Shown here in pieces: positions 35,233 through 43,632 of a DNA stretch of 64,000 bases; the first letter of the stretch is position 1; every line of letters begins with the position of its first letter. The translations under genes were made by a program, and so were the position numbers. Origin of the DNA: Deltaproteobacteria bacterium (GTDB taxonomy: Bacteria > Myxococcota > Kuafuiibacteriia > Kuafuiibacteriales > Kuafuiibacteriaceae); contig JADJPE010000005.1 in the NCBI GenBank assembly GCA_016713425.1, forward strand, positions 5,988,501-6,052,500, given 5' to 3'. Below the pieces are notes generated by a model. The model saw only the letters and a list, made by a program, of their open reading frames with translations, was not told where the DNA came from and did not search any database.

Positions 35233-36447
35233 ACCTTCGGTCGGCACAACCAAGGTGATGTGCGCGGTGGCGCCCGCACCCGGAGTTGACTGAACGTCGA
35301 CCGTGCCCCGGAATTTCGTCGCCCGCGCCTTCAGGTTGCTGAGCCCGTAGTGTCCGGAACGCTGCTCGCTCGGGTCGAAACCAACGCCATCGTCGGTCAC
35401 GGTCAGCGTGATGAGATCGCCATCGTACTTGAGGCGCACGTCGGCGTTCTTGGCCTTTGCGTGCTTCTGAATGTTCGTCAAGCACTCCTGCAAGATCCGG
35501 AAGATCGCGAGCTGCATCTCGCTCGGAAGCCGCCGCGTCCGACCCCGCACCTTCAGGCTACACCACACGCGCGCCCGCTCTTGAAACCGCATGCAATAGT
35601 CCTCGAGCGCTTTGTGAAGATCGAAGTCCCGACGCATCATGGTCAGCGATCGTCGAAGCTCCTCGATCGCCTCCTCGGCCTGCGACTTGAGCTCCGTGAT
35701 TTCGATTCGGAGGCTTTCCTCCTTGGTCATTCTCTGGATGAACTCGGCCTGAATGATGAGCGACGACAGGGAACCACCAAGGCCATCGTGGATCTCACGC
35801 GCAAGACGCAACCGCTCTTGGGTCACGATCGAGGTTTCCTGCGCTTTCGAGAGCTGGCTAAGCTGCACGCGGCGCTTCTCATCACGCCGATGAAGGAAGA
35901 GGAGAACGTATGCGACGATCACCGACAAGGTCGCGTACCAGCCGATCAGAAAGATCGTCTCCGAGCGCACGACACCACTCGTAAGCGAGTCGTGGAGCTG
36001 CCCGGCGATCGGCAAGATCAGGAGCGGCGGAACGATCGAGCGTTTGCGCGGAAACAGGAGAATGAAAAACAGCGTGAACAACCCATGCGCCGCCATGATC
36101 GGCGAGCTGAGCCCTCCGCTCAGAAGGACCATCGAGCACAAGGCCACGAGGTCGAGACAGAGCGTCACGAACGTCAGTCGACGACCGAAACGAGGGTGCT
36201 CTATGAAGAGGTAGTTGAGCACCGAGTACGCGATGACAGCGAAGTAGAAGACAAACGCCGTCGACGAGGTGGTCCCGAGGAAGAGAGACCACGACGGCAC
36301 CGCCAATACAGCCAACCCGATCGCCAAGAAAGCCAACCGCGCGTAGAAGAGCGCGCGAGCTCGATCGGAGAACCGCTCCAGAAGCGCAGGGTCGCGTCGG
36401 AGCGCCTCTCGGGCCGAGAGCGCCGCGCCGCCAAACGTCGCTGACAT
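35197..36447 (-). CDS. Membrane histidine kinase (HisKA_3/NarX-type), orphan
   Basis: 416 residues from ATG 36447. The N-terminal half holds six predicted helices (LFYARLAFLAIGLAVLAVP, STAFVFYFAVIAYSVLNYLF, LCLDLVALCSMVLLSGG, LFTLFFILLF, PLLILPIAG, ETIFLIGWYATLSVIVAYVLLFLH) and no large extracytoplasmic domain. A coiled coil leads into the HisKA_3 block with phospho-His in LAREIHDGLGGSLSSLI. The ATPase shows LQECLTNIQKHAKAKN, DDGVGFDP and GHYGLSNLKARA. NarL-type partners are usual, but none is adjacent, so the cognate regulator lies elsewhere. The gene is divergent from purF. Confidence 0.93.
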   Translation of the reverse strand: MSATFGGAALSAREALRRDPALLERFSDRARALFYARLAFLAIGLAVLAVPSWSLFLGTTSSTAFVFYFAVIAYSVLNYLFIEHPRFGRRLTFVTLCLDLVALCSMVLLSGGLSSPIMAAHGLFTLFFILLFPRKRSIVPPLLILPIAGQLHDSLTSGVVRSETIFLIGWYATLSVIVAYVLLFLHRRDEKRRVQLSQLSKAQETSIVTQERLRLAREIHDGLGGSLSSLIIQAEFIQRMTKEESLRIEITELKSQAEEAIEELRRSLTMMRRDFDLHKALEDYCMRFQERARVWCSLKVRGRTRRLPSEMQLAIFRILQECLTNIQKHAKAKNADVRLKYDGDLITLTVTDDGVGFDPSEQRSGHYGLSNLKARATKFRGTVDVQSTPGAGATAHITLVVPTEGSHVAFLPSMGD

Positions 36448-36526
36448 GAGTGGGGTTGTAACACACGCGGCGAACCCGGGGGTGGGGGAGTTCGAACCCT
36501 CTCGTCTGGGCGGTCTCGGCGGCAGG

Positions 36527-38050
36527 ATGCACTCCGTCTCGTGGCTCATTGGTCAAGTCGAGCTTGACGTGGCCGGTCCCGAGCGCCATCCAGGCTGCGT
36601 GTGCGGGGTGTTCGGCGTCTGGGGGCATTCGGAAGCGGCCAAGCTGACCTATCTCGGTCTTCATGGACTGCAGCACCGCGGACAGGAGTCCGCGGGCATC
36701 GTGGCTATGGACGAAAGCGGGCGCTCTGCGCGCCACCTCGGCGAGGGACTGGTCGCCGATGTCTTTTCGCCCGCCGAGATGAGCCGATTGGTCGGTGGTC
36801 AAGCGATTGGTCATGTTCGATACTCGACCACCGGCGGGAGCGGGCTTCAGAATGCGCAACCGCTGACGGTCGAGACGCTCCGGGGCTCGTTGTCGCTCGC
36901 CCACAACGGCAACCTCGTGAACGCGCACACCATTCGCGCCGACCTCGAACATCAGGGCTCCATCTTCCAGGCTCATACCGATACCGAGGTCCTCGTCCAC
37001 CTTCTCGCCCGGTCTCGCGCGCCTCGCATGGAAGACCGGCTTCGCGAGGCGCTGGCCCAAGTTCAAGGCGCGTACACCCTCATCCTCATGCATTCGGGCG
37101 GGCTCGTTGGCGTTCGTGATCCGAGCGGATTTCGGCCGCTCGTGCTCGGTCGACTCGGCGATGCCTATGTCTTGGCCTCCGAGACGTCGGCCCTCGCCCT
37201 GATCGAGGCGACCTTCGTACGAGAGATCGAGGCCGGCGAGATCATTTCGATCGGGGCCCATGGCCTGACATCGGAGCGCCTGGTGCACGAACCCGACGCC
37301 GTCGCACGCGCGTGTGTCTTCGAGCTCGTCTATTTTGCGCGCCCCGACAGCCAAATTTTCGAGCGCAGCGTCTACGAGTCTCGGTACGAGATGGGGCGAC
37401 AGCTCGCGCGCGAAGCGACACCCGACGCCGACATCGTGATCCCCGTCCCCGACTCCGGGCTCGCCGCCGCGCTCGGCTTCTCGGAGGAAAGCGGCCTGCC
37501 CTTCCGGCATGGACTCATTCGAAGCCACTATGTGGGCCGAACGTTCATCGAACCCGAGCAATCCATTCGTCACTTTGGCGTACGCCTCAAGCTGAGCGCC
37601 GTGCGCGCTGTACTCGAGAACCGCCGCATCGTCGTCATCGACGACTCGGTCGTCCGAGGCACGACGAGTCGCAAGATCGTGGGCCTTCTTCGATCCGCGG
37701 GCGCGCGCGAGGTCCACATGCGCATCTCCTCTCCGCCGACGCGATTTCCGTGTTTCTATGGGATCGACACGCCCACGACGCGCGAGCTCATCGCCTCGAG
37801 CAACTCGGTCGACGAGATCCGCGACTTCATCACCGCCGACTCCTTGGCCTACCTATCGACCAAAGGCCTTCACCATTCCGTCGGTGATGGCGACGTCGGT
37901 TGTAGCGGCACGGCCAACCCGGACCAGACACGTTTCTGCGATGCCTGCTTTACCGGCGCGTATTCCTCCGGCGCTGACACGATCCGGCAGCGCCTCGAGG
38001 TTCTTCAAACCGAGGCGCCCCGCGGTCGAACGCACGGTCCCAAGACATAG
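36527..38050 (+). CDS. purF: Amidophosphoribosyltransferase
   Basis: 507 residues; first step of purine synthesis (PRPP plus glutamine to phosphoribosylamine). ATG 36527 leaves a 25-residue propeptide ahead of the catalytic Cys (CVCGVFGVWGHSEAA, C26). The glutaminase core is clear (LHGLQHRGQESAGIV, VRYSTTGGS, HNGNLVNA). The PRPP motif is IVVIDDSVVRGTT. Four cysteines suited to a 4Fe-4S cluster appear (ACVFELVYF, PCFYGIDTP, FCDACF), so this is the Bacillus-type, oxygen-sensitive enzyme. It is followed by a hexamer repeat and converges on the SMC-like gene. A start at GTG or ATG further up (36446) is possible but less likely. Confidence 0.97.
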   Translation: MHSVSWLIGQVELDVAGPERHPGCVCGVFGVWGHSEAAKLTYLGLHGLQHRGQESAGIVAMDESGRSARHLGEGLVADVFSPAEMSRLVGGQAIGHVRYSTTGGSGLQNAQPLTVETLRGSLSLAHNGNLVNAHTIRADLEHQGSIFQAHTDTEVLVHLLARSRAPRMEDRLREALAQVQGAYTLILMHSGGLVGVRDPSGFRPLVLGRLGDAYVLASETSALALIEATFVREIEAGEIISIGAHGLTSERLVHEPDAVARACVFELVYFARPDSQIFERSVYESRYEMGRQLAREATPDADIVIPVPDSGLAAALGFSEESGLPFRHGLIRSHYVGRTFIEPEQSIRHFGVRLKLSAVRAVLENRRIVVIDDSVVRGTTSRKIVGLLRSAGAREVHMRISSPPTRFPCFYGIDTPTTRELIASSNSVDEIRDFITADSLAYLSTKGLHHSVGDGDVGCSGTANPDQTRFCDACFTGAYSSGADTIRQRLEVLQTEAPRGRTHGPKT

Positions 38051-38089
38051 CCGCGCGCCCGGCGCCGAGGGAAGCCTCGCAGATGTGGG

Positions 38090-38148
38090 CAGCGTCAGCG
38101 TCAGCGTCAGCGTCAGCGTCAGCGTCAGCGTCAGCGTCAGCGTCAGCG
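38090..38148. repeat. Hexanucleotide microsatellite downstream of purF
   Basis: Nearly ten perfect copies of CAGCGT. It lies between the stop of purF (38050) and the stop of the SMC-like gene (38176), so it is intergenic and in no recognised protein, unlike most other repeats in this window. Confidence 0.95.
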
Positions 38149-38175
38149 AGATCTTCGCACCACCAGGACCGGGAG

Positions 38176-40602
38176 CTAGGCCGGTGCCGCGGTTCCATCA
38201 TCTTTGGGATCGAGCACTTGGGCGCCCGCGATGTCGTCGCGGCCGGTACAGACGATGACTTGCGTGGCTCGACCCAGCTCGGCAAGGGCCTGCACGAAGG
38301 TCATCCGCTTCTCGGCGTCGAGGTCCTCAAAGGGATCGTCGACGATGACGGGCGCGACGACCGACTGGACGCAGAGGTCGAGAAGACTCAGCCGAAGGGC
38401 GGCGTCCACCAAGTCGAGATCTTCCCGCTCAAGACTGAGGTAGTCCGTCAGCGCGTCGTCGCCTGGCGTCCGCAGATGAAGGGCGCCCCGAGCGGCGAAA
38501 GACACCGAGGTCCACCGGCCATCGGAAAATGCGCTCACGTAGGCATTCAAACGTGGCCCGAGCGCTTCGGCCAATGCGTCCTCGTCCTTTTGGGTCATAT
38601 CGACACCCGACTGCATCAGATCAACGGAGCGATTGGCTGGTCCCGTCGCCGCAGCCGCACCAAAACCACCCGACCCATAGCCTCCAACCCCTGCGACCTG
38701 AGAACCGAAACGGCCCACGCCCACGCCCACGCCCACGCCAAAGCGACCGCTCTGCCCGCGAGAATGGCCCCCTGACGAGGCCGCCCAGACTCGGACTTCT
38801 GCGCCCCCCACCGAGCCAGACCCGATCGGTGACGACGAGACCTTTGCGTTGTCCTTGGCGTCAGAACTCCACCCGCCTTCAGAGGTGCCGTATCCTGACC
38901 CGTACCCATCCTCCTCGCCGTCGTCGCCGTCTTCGGAGAAGTCGGCGGCATCCGCAAAGCCCGCCGCGCCGGCGGTCGAAGGACGCAACGCCTCATCCGC
39001 CTCACCGCGGGCATCGTGTCCACTCACCCGTGCCACTCGCGCCTCGAGCGTGGCCACCGAAACCATTGGGCCCGCACTCATAAGGATCGCCTCGCACGCT
39101 TCGATCTGGGGACGAATCTGCTCGAGCTCTTCGCGTGCAGACTGAAACTCGGCGTCGGCGGCCATGCGCTCGAATTGAGATTTCGCCGATGCGAGCAAAG
39201 CTTCGACTTCATGCGCCCGGTCGATCCGAGCGAGAAAGGCAGAGGCCGACTCTGCGCCGTATTTTTCCAGGAGTTTGGCGGTCGCGCTCGCCTCGAGCTC
39301 GAACTGCTGGGTCTGACGCTCGATGCGTTCCGTCGCCGCGCGCACTCGAATCCCGGATCGCACCTTGGCTTCGAGCTCACTTACCCAGCGAAGCGCTCCG
39401 CCGGCGGCAACCAGCGCGCAAGGAATGTTGAAAAGCGCAACCGCGGGACGTCCGAGCAAGACACCCAAGCCCACGGCAAATGCGGCGCCAATCGTCCCCC
39501 CGAGAAAATAGCGGTCGCGATAGAGACGCGCCTCAGGCACCAACCGATCCGCAGCGACAAGCTCATCGATCTCCCCCTGAAGACGCGCCCGGTCCTCTTC
39601 GTGCTTGGCTCTGGCCTCATCGAACCGCTGAAGACGGGCGATGACAGGTGCTCCGATATCCAGAAGCGGGGTGCATTCCTCGACTTCCTGTTGAAGCGCA
39701 CGCAGGGAGGCCTCCGCCTCGTGGAATCGCTCGAACTTCGTCTCCAACATGGCTTGGCGCTTCTGCAAGTGATCGAGTCGAGCCTGTGCCGCCTCATACG
39801 AGCGCGCGTCGGTAAGCTGCGCAGCAAGCGCCTTGCGCTCCGCCAGATCGACTTCGCGCAGCTCGCTCGCTTGGTCTTGCCCGTCACCCGCTCCGCCTGC
39901 GGGCTCGCCCTCGCCGCTTGGAGGCTCGCCTCCGCCGCTTCGAGGCTCGCCTCCGCCGCTTCGAGGATGGCCCGCAACGGAAGACACGCGGGGAGCCGGC
40001 GCCGCGACCAAGTCTTCGTCTTCGACCCATGCGTTCCGTACGCCGGGAAACGACGGCGCCATGGCCGGAAGCCCAGGCCCAGAGGGCGCCCAAGATGCTT
40101 CCGAGGCCCGCATCGCCATCAGTTCACCGAGCTGACTCCGAAAGCGCGCGCGTGTGCCCTGGCTAGGCATGGCGTCCCGATCAAGAACGAAGAGCCGCTC
40201 GAACGTCACATCATCGGGGAGCTGCTGCTGGACCCGAAGGTACTGCGCAATCTCCTGCGCGAGCGAGCTCATCCCCACAAAACGCTTCGTCGCGGGATCA
40301 AGACGGTGGAGCTCCATCGCCCCGAACTCCGCCTGCCGAAGGAGCCGATACGTTGCTCGGTCGCGTCCATAGATCGTCAACGCGATGCGCGCGTCGCCGT
40401 CCCGCTGGGCGCGGTCTACGAGCTCACTCGTCGCGGACGCGCGCATGCCATCCGGATAGAGCGTGTGAAACGTCGCGTCGATGATCGTCCGCCGGAGCTT
40501 CCGGTTCGACGTGCGAACGACGTTGACCCCCGGTCGGAGACGCAGGCGCGCCGTCTCCGGAAAACCTGAGATACCCCGCAGAGCGAGCTCGACCAGCATC
40601 AT
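38176..40602 (-). CDS. SMC/YhaN-like coiled-coil ATPase with membrane hairpin and degenerate Walker A
   Basis: 808 residues. The head begins like AAA_23/RecN-type proteins (LALRGISGFPETARLRLRPGVNVV), but where the P-loop should be it reads RTSNRKLRRT (30-39), with no GxxxxGK[ST]. Coiled coils flank a central pair of hydrophobic helices (about 360-402: FLGGTIGAAFAVGLGVLLG, ALFNIPCALVAAGGALRWV), the plan of YhaN-like proteins. A low-complexity stretch (Gly/Ser/Val repeats) precedes the C-terminal head, which keeps ABC-like features (LREDLDLVDAALRLSLLDL as signature region, Walker B VAPVIVDDPFEDLD, then VIVCTGR). It likely dimerises through heads at the membrane; nucleotide binding by this subunit alone is doubtful. 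No nuclease partner gene is adjacent. Confidence 0.75.
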   Translation of the reverse strand: MMLVELALRGISGFPETARLRLRPGVNVVRTSNRKLRRTIIDATFHTLYPDGMRASATSELVDRAQRDGDARIALTIYGRDRATYRLLRQAEFGAMELHRLDPATKRFVGMSSLAQEIAQYLRVQQQLPDDVTFERLFVLDRDAMPSQGTRARFRSQLGELMAMRASEASWAPSGPGLPAMAPSFPGVRNAWVEDEDLVAAPAPRVSSVAGHPRSGGGEPRSGGGEPPSGEGEPAGGAGDGQDQASELREVDLAERKALAAQLTDARSYEAAQARLDHLQKRQAMLETKFERFHEAEASLRALQQEVEECTPLLDIGAPVIARLQRFDEARAKHEEDRARLQGEIDELVAADRLVPEARLYRDRYFLGGTIGAAFAVGLGVLLGRPAVALFNIPCALVAAGGALRWVSELEAKVRSGIRVRAATERIERQTQQFELEASATAKLLEKYGAESASAFLARIDRAHEVEALLASAKSQFERMAADAEFQSAREELEQIRPQIEACEAILMSAGPMVSVATLEARVARVSGHDARGEADEALRPSTAGAAGFADAADFSEDGDDGEEDGYGSGYGTSEGGWSSDAKDNAKVSSSPIGSGSVGGAEVRVWAASSGGHSRGQSGRFGVGVGVGVGRFGSQVAGVGGYGSGGFGAAAATGPANRSVDLMQSGVDMTQKDEDALAEALGPRLNAYVSAFSDGRWTSVSFAARGALHLRTPGDDALTDYLSLEREDLDLVDAALRLSLLDLCVQSVVAPVIVDDPFEDLDAEKRMTFVQALAELGRATQVIVCTGRDDIAGAQVLDPKDDGTAAPA

Positions 40603-40738
40603 CGTGCCAGCACCACCTGTTCAATGGCATAGCACGCAGACGGAGGAGGCAGACATGCGCGGGGCGCCGCACAGAAGGTGATTGTGCGGCAGAATCGCCG
40701 GTACGCGCCCCGGGGCGAACAACGATCTCGATACGCGC

Positions 40739-41101
40739 CTATCCGGCTTTTTTGGTTTCGGTACGCTCCCGCAAGCGCGCGGCCTTGCCCGAGCGTCCCC
40801 GAAGGTAGTACAGGCGCGCACGACGTACTTGGCCATGCGACTTGACTTCGATCTTCTCGATCGAAGGCGCCGAAAGGGGGAAGATCCTCTCAACACCCAC
40901 GCCGTGAGAGACCTTGCGAACGGTCACGGTGGAGCGGATGCCACCCTTCTTCCAGCGAATCAGGACCCCTTCGAAGACCTGGATACGCTCCTTCTCACCC
41001 TCTTTGATCTTGGTATGAACCCGAATGGTGTCGCCGATCTGCAACTTGGGCAGGTCGGTCCGAAGGTAAGGCGCCTCGATGTCAGCGATGATCTTCTTCA
41101 T
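40739..41101 (-). CDS. rplS: 50S ribosomal protein L19
   Basis: 120 residues, normal length. Start at MKKIIADIEAPYLR (41101) with CAGGAG upstream. Family pattern: GDTIRVHTKIKEGEKERIQVFEGVLI, STVTVRKVSHGVGVERIFPL and RARLYYLRGRSGKAARLRE (in parts). Part of the large subunit near the subunit interface. Last gene of the rpsP-khpA-rimM-trmD-rplS row; the row order is the one found in most bacteria, which supports all five assignments. Confidence 0.98.
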   Translation of the reverse strand: MKKIIADIEAPYLRTDLPKLQIGDTIRVHTKIKEGEKERIQVFEGVLIRWKKGGIRSTVTVRKVSHGVGVERIFPLSAPSIEKIEVKSHGQVRRARLYYLRGRSGKAARLRERTETKKAG

Positions 41102-41187
41102 GCGGTCGACTCCTGAAAGAGTGGGCGTTTGTCGGCTCAACCGCCGAGAAGGTCAAGTCAAAACCAACGCGCGCCGACGCGTCCTGA

Positions 41188-42624
41188 TCATCCTTCGCCC
41201 ACGAAACGCTCGAGGACGACGGTCGCGACCGAAATGGCGTCGAGCGTCCGTGAAGGATTCGAGCCCCTGAGCGCGAAGAAGCCCCCGATGGCCCCTGGGA
41301 TATCGCTAAGCCGAGGAACCAGGCAAAAACACACGGGAGAACCCGGGTTGGCGCTCAAGCGCGCCCTAAGACCGGCTGGACCGAGTGTCGCGACGACATC
41401 CGCTGGACGGCGGCCGTCACCAGCATCACCGCCGTCACCAGCATCACCGCCGTCACCAGCATCACCGCCGTCGCCAGCATCACCGCCATCGCCCGTGACG
41501 GCCACGCGCAACCTGGGCAGACGGTCCCCCACGCTTTCCCAGGCGTCGACGATCTCAACGAAGGTCTCAGGACGAATCGTCGCCCTGAGATGTGCGTCCA
41601 TCCCCGCCCCTTCCTTCCTTCGGGCCGAGCGCGACAACGGTTCGCCAAGCCGCTCGACAACGAGGGGCGATCGGGAGATGCGGTCGACCTCGCTTCGAAG
41701 CGCGTCGAGCGTCGACGACGAAACCTCACCTCCGTACGCGGCCACCGGTCGAAGATAGAGTCGGCGCACGCCATAGACGGCCGCCAGCCTGAGCAGGGCC
41801 TCGAGCGTGCGGGAGACCGTGTGGTCCATGACGAGGTCCAGGGCCAGGTCGACGATCATGCCTGAGCCCGAGTCGCCGAAGAGAACTGCGCGCTCCCCCT
41901 TGGACAACGACACCTCCTTCAAGAGGTCCGGTCGGCGTGCCCGCGTGCGCGCAAGCGAGGATTGCCGGCGCCACGCCCGAATGCGGCCGTGATCGCCCGA
42001 CAGCAAGACTTCCGGCACGCGAGCGTCCCCGTAGACCGGCGGCCGCGTGTACTGGGGATGCTCAAGGAGGCCGTGGGCAAAGCTGTCCTCGCACGGTGAC
42101 GTCGCATTCCCCAGCGTACCGGGAAGCAGCCGAATGATGCCATCGATGATCGCGAGCGCCGCATACTCGCCTCCCGTCAGGACGAAGTCGCCGAGCGAGC
42201 ACTCCTCATCGACCTGCTGAGACACGCGCTCGTCGAAGCCCTCATATCGCCCCGCCACCAAGACGAGACGCTTTAGCCCGGACCAGCGGGCAAGATCGCG
42301 CTGGCGAAGGGGCGCCCCCTGCGGGGACATCAGGACCACTCGGCAGGAAGACGAGCGCGAACGGCTGTTCGGGCCCTCATCCGCGCTCACCTCGAAGCCA
42401 CGAGCCGCATCGATGGCCGCCGCCAACGGCTCGACCTTCATCACCATCCCGGCCCCGCCGCCGTAAGGCGTGTCATCGACCGTCCGATGCCGATCCGACG
42501 TGAAATCTCGCGGGTCAACGAATCCAACCGAGGCGAGGCCGGATTCGATCGCGCGACCTGTCAGACCCGTTCGAAGAGGGCCCAGGAAGAAATCAGGAAA
42601 CAACGTGACAACGTCAATGCGCAC
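41188..42624 (-). CDS. trmD: tRNA (guanine37-N1)-methyltransferase TrmD fused to a second SPOUT-like RNA methyltransferase domain
   Basis: 478 residues from the GTG at 42624, giving the usual VRIDVVTLFPDFF start; it overlaps the rimM end by 11 bases. TrmD part (1-235): GLASVGFVDPRDF, DDTPYGGGAGMVMKVEPL, LVLVAGRYEGFDERV, SLGDFVLTGGEYAAL and the FAHGLLEHPQYTRPP block. It makes m1G37 in tRNA with SAM. After KEVSLSKGERAVLFGDSG a second domain follows (VDLALDLVMDHTVSRTLEALLRLAAVYGVRRLYL, in parts; ending ISVATVVLERFVGEG) that matches the TM1570-type (Methyltrn_RNA_4) family, known next to or fused with trmD. A Gly-Asp-Ala-Gly-Asp-Gly insertion splits this domain near residues 379-404. Confidence 0.95.
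   Translation of the reverse strand: MRIDVVTLFPDFFLGPLRTGLTGRAIESGLASVGFVDPRDFTSDRHRTVDDTPYGGGAGMVMKVEPLAAAIDAARGFEVSADEGPNSRSRSSSCRVVLMSPQGAPLRQRDLARWSGLKRLVLVAGRYEGFDERVSQQVDEECSLGDFVLTGGEYAALAIIDGIIRLLPGTLGNATSPCEDSFAHGLLEHPQYTRPPVYGDARVPEVLLSGDHGRIRAWRRQSSLARTRARRPDLLKEVSLSKGERAVLFGDSGSGMIVDLALDLVMDHTVSRTLEALLRLAAVYGVRRLYLRPVAAYGGEVSSSTLDALRSEVDRISRSPLVVERLGEPLSRSARRKEGAGMDAHLRATIRPETFVEIVDAWESVGDRLPRLRVAVTGDGGDAGDGGDAGDGGDAGDGGDAGDGRRPADVVATLGPAGLRARLSANPGSPVCFCLVPRLSDIPGAIGGFFALRGSNPSRTLDAISVATVVLERFVGEG
41413..41484. repeat. 18-base tandem repeat inside trmD
   Basis: Four copies of an 18-base unit (GCCGTCACCAGCATCACC; the last with one change), coding on the minus strand for GDAGDG units. 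It inserts a flexible acidic loop into the C-terminal SPOUT-like domain of the TrmD fusion. Confidence 0.95.
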
Positions 42625-43240
42625 TCGGCTCGTCCGACTCCAAAGACAGCAGTCCATCGATGGGCCGCAACATCACGCGTGTGACCTCTGGTGTCCGCTC
42701 GACGCTCGCCACGAACGCATCGACATAGGGAATCAAAATGGGGTCGTCCTCATCGCCCAGGGCAAGCACCGGTTGAGCCCCGTTGTCCAGGATACCCGAG
42801 ACGCGCCCAAGAGACGCGCCCGATTCGGCGTGAATCGCAAGTGCGCCATACAAACCGTCGGCCTCGTCGAGGAGACACGAGGGCGCATCAGACGGATCAA
42901 CGTACAGTTTCGCGCCGACCAAAGCCTCCGCCGCCGTCCGATCATCGATCCCTTCGAGTTGGAGGACTGCGGTCGACGGATCGGTAAAACGAACCAAGCG
43001 CAACACCCGGCGGCTGCGCCCAGACTCCGAACCGTCGTCGTGCGCGCTCGAGTCATGGTGCGCGCTCGAGTCACGGGTATGTGCCGTCACCAACTCAACA
43101 GCATGTCGTCGGCGCCCGAGCACGCCAGACCGACGTGCACGGAAGAGCTTGGCGACCAGTTCGCCTCGCAAGCCATGGGGGCGCAAGATCCAGCCGATCG
43201 GGTAGTCAAACAACGCCTGTATCCCGCCTTGTGCGCCCAC
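42614..43240 (-). CDS. rimM: 16S rRNA-processing protein RimM
   Basis: 208 residues, somewhat longer than the family's usual 170-180. GTG start at 43240 with AGGTGAG just upstream. Family features: IGWILRPHGLRGELVAKLF at the start and YGALAIHAESGASLGRVSGILDNGAQPVLAL with LIPYVDAFVASVE (PRC-barrel domain; in parts). RimM assists 30S head maturation with S19. An insertion of about 20 residues (Ser/His/Asp-rich, with a near-repeat SSAHHDSSAHDD) falls between strands of the N-terminal domain and accounts for the extra length. It overlaps trmD by 11 bases. Confidence 0.96.
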   Translation of the reverse strand: MGAQGGIQALFDYPIGWILRPHGLRGELVAKLFRARRSGVLGRRRHAVELVTAHTRDSSAHHDSSAHDDGSESGRSRRVLRLVRFTDPSTAVLQLEGIDDRTAAEALVGAKLYVDPSDAPSCLLDEADGLYGALAIHAESGASLGRVSGILDNGAQPVLALGDEDDPILIPYVDAFVASVERTPEVTRVMLRPIDGLLSLESDEPSAH

Positions 43241-43246
43241 CTCACC

Positions 43247-43285
43247 TCGCCTCAGTTCAGTTCATCTGAAGTGGTGCTGAGGCGA
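43247..43285 (-). promoter_or_regulatory. Hairpin in the khpA-rimM gap, abutting the rimM ribosome site
   Basis: A 9-base perfect stem (TCGCCTCAG at 43247-43255 with CTGAGGCGA at 43277-43285) encloses a smaller stem (TTCAG/CTGAA). On the transcribed strand it ends exactly where the AGGTGAG ribosome site of rimM begins. It could slow translation of rimM, or act as a partial terminator or processing site. No T-run follows. Confidence 0.4.
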
Positions 43286-43302
43286 CGGCGCGGCCGCGTG
43301 GG

Positions 43303-43533
43303 TTACTCGATGATTTCGAGGGTCGACCGCTTCGAAACCTTGAGCGCCGCGGCCGAGAGGATCGTGCGCATGGCCTTCGCCGTGCGGCCCTTCTTGCCGA
43401 TCACCTTGCCGAGATCGTCCTTCGACACCTTGAGTTTGATGATGGAGGCTTCATCATCACCAAACTCGGTGACTTCCACTGAGTCGGGCGCGTCGACGAG
43501 CGACTTGGCAACAAATTCAATGAGGTCTTTCAT
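43303..43533 (-). CDS. khpA: KH-domain RNA-binding protein KhpA
   Basis: 76 residues, the normal length. Start at MKDLIEFVAKSLVD (43533), with GGGAAG seven bases upstream; another ATG directly precedes it. The KH motif is KVIGKKGRTAKAMRTIL, preceded by IIKLKVSKDDLG. KhpA binds RNA, commonly with KhpB, and influences cell division or elongation in other bacteria. Its place between rpsP and rimM is the conserved one (ylqC in Bacillus). Confidence 0.96.
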   Translation of the reverse strand: MKDLIEFVAKSLVDAPDSVEVTEFGDDEASIIKLKVSKDDLGKVIGKKGRTAKAMRTILSAAALKVSKRSTLEIIE

Positions 43534-43632
43534 CATAACTTCCCGCGGGCGGACAAAGCGCCGCGCATCCATCCACGCTCTGTATCGATTCGAATGCTGG
43601 CATGAGCCAGCACGAAAGACCGAGCCAGTAGA

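Noticed and set aside
36483..36505. T-arm-like GAGTTCGAACCCTC upstream of purF
   Set aside because: No acceptor, anticodon or D arms can be built around it; it is a chance match.
38090..38148. Regular short repeat that could be taken for a CRISPR array
   Set aside because: The unit is six bases with no spacers and there are no cas genes; it is a microsatellite.
40680..40738. CGCCCCGGGGCG palindrome after rplS as terminator
   Set aside because: Self-complementary without loop room and no T-run; not convincing.
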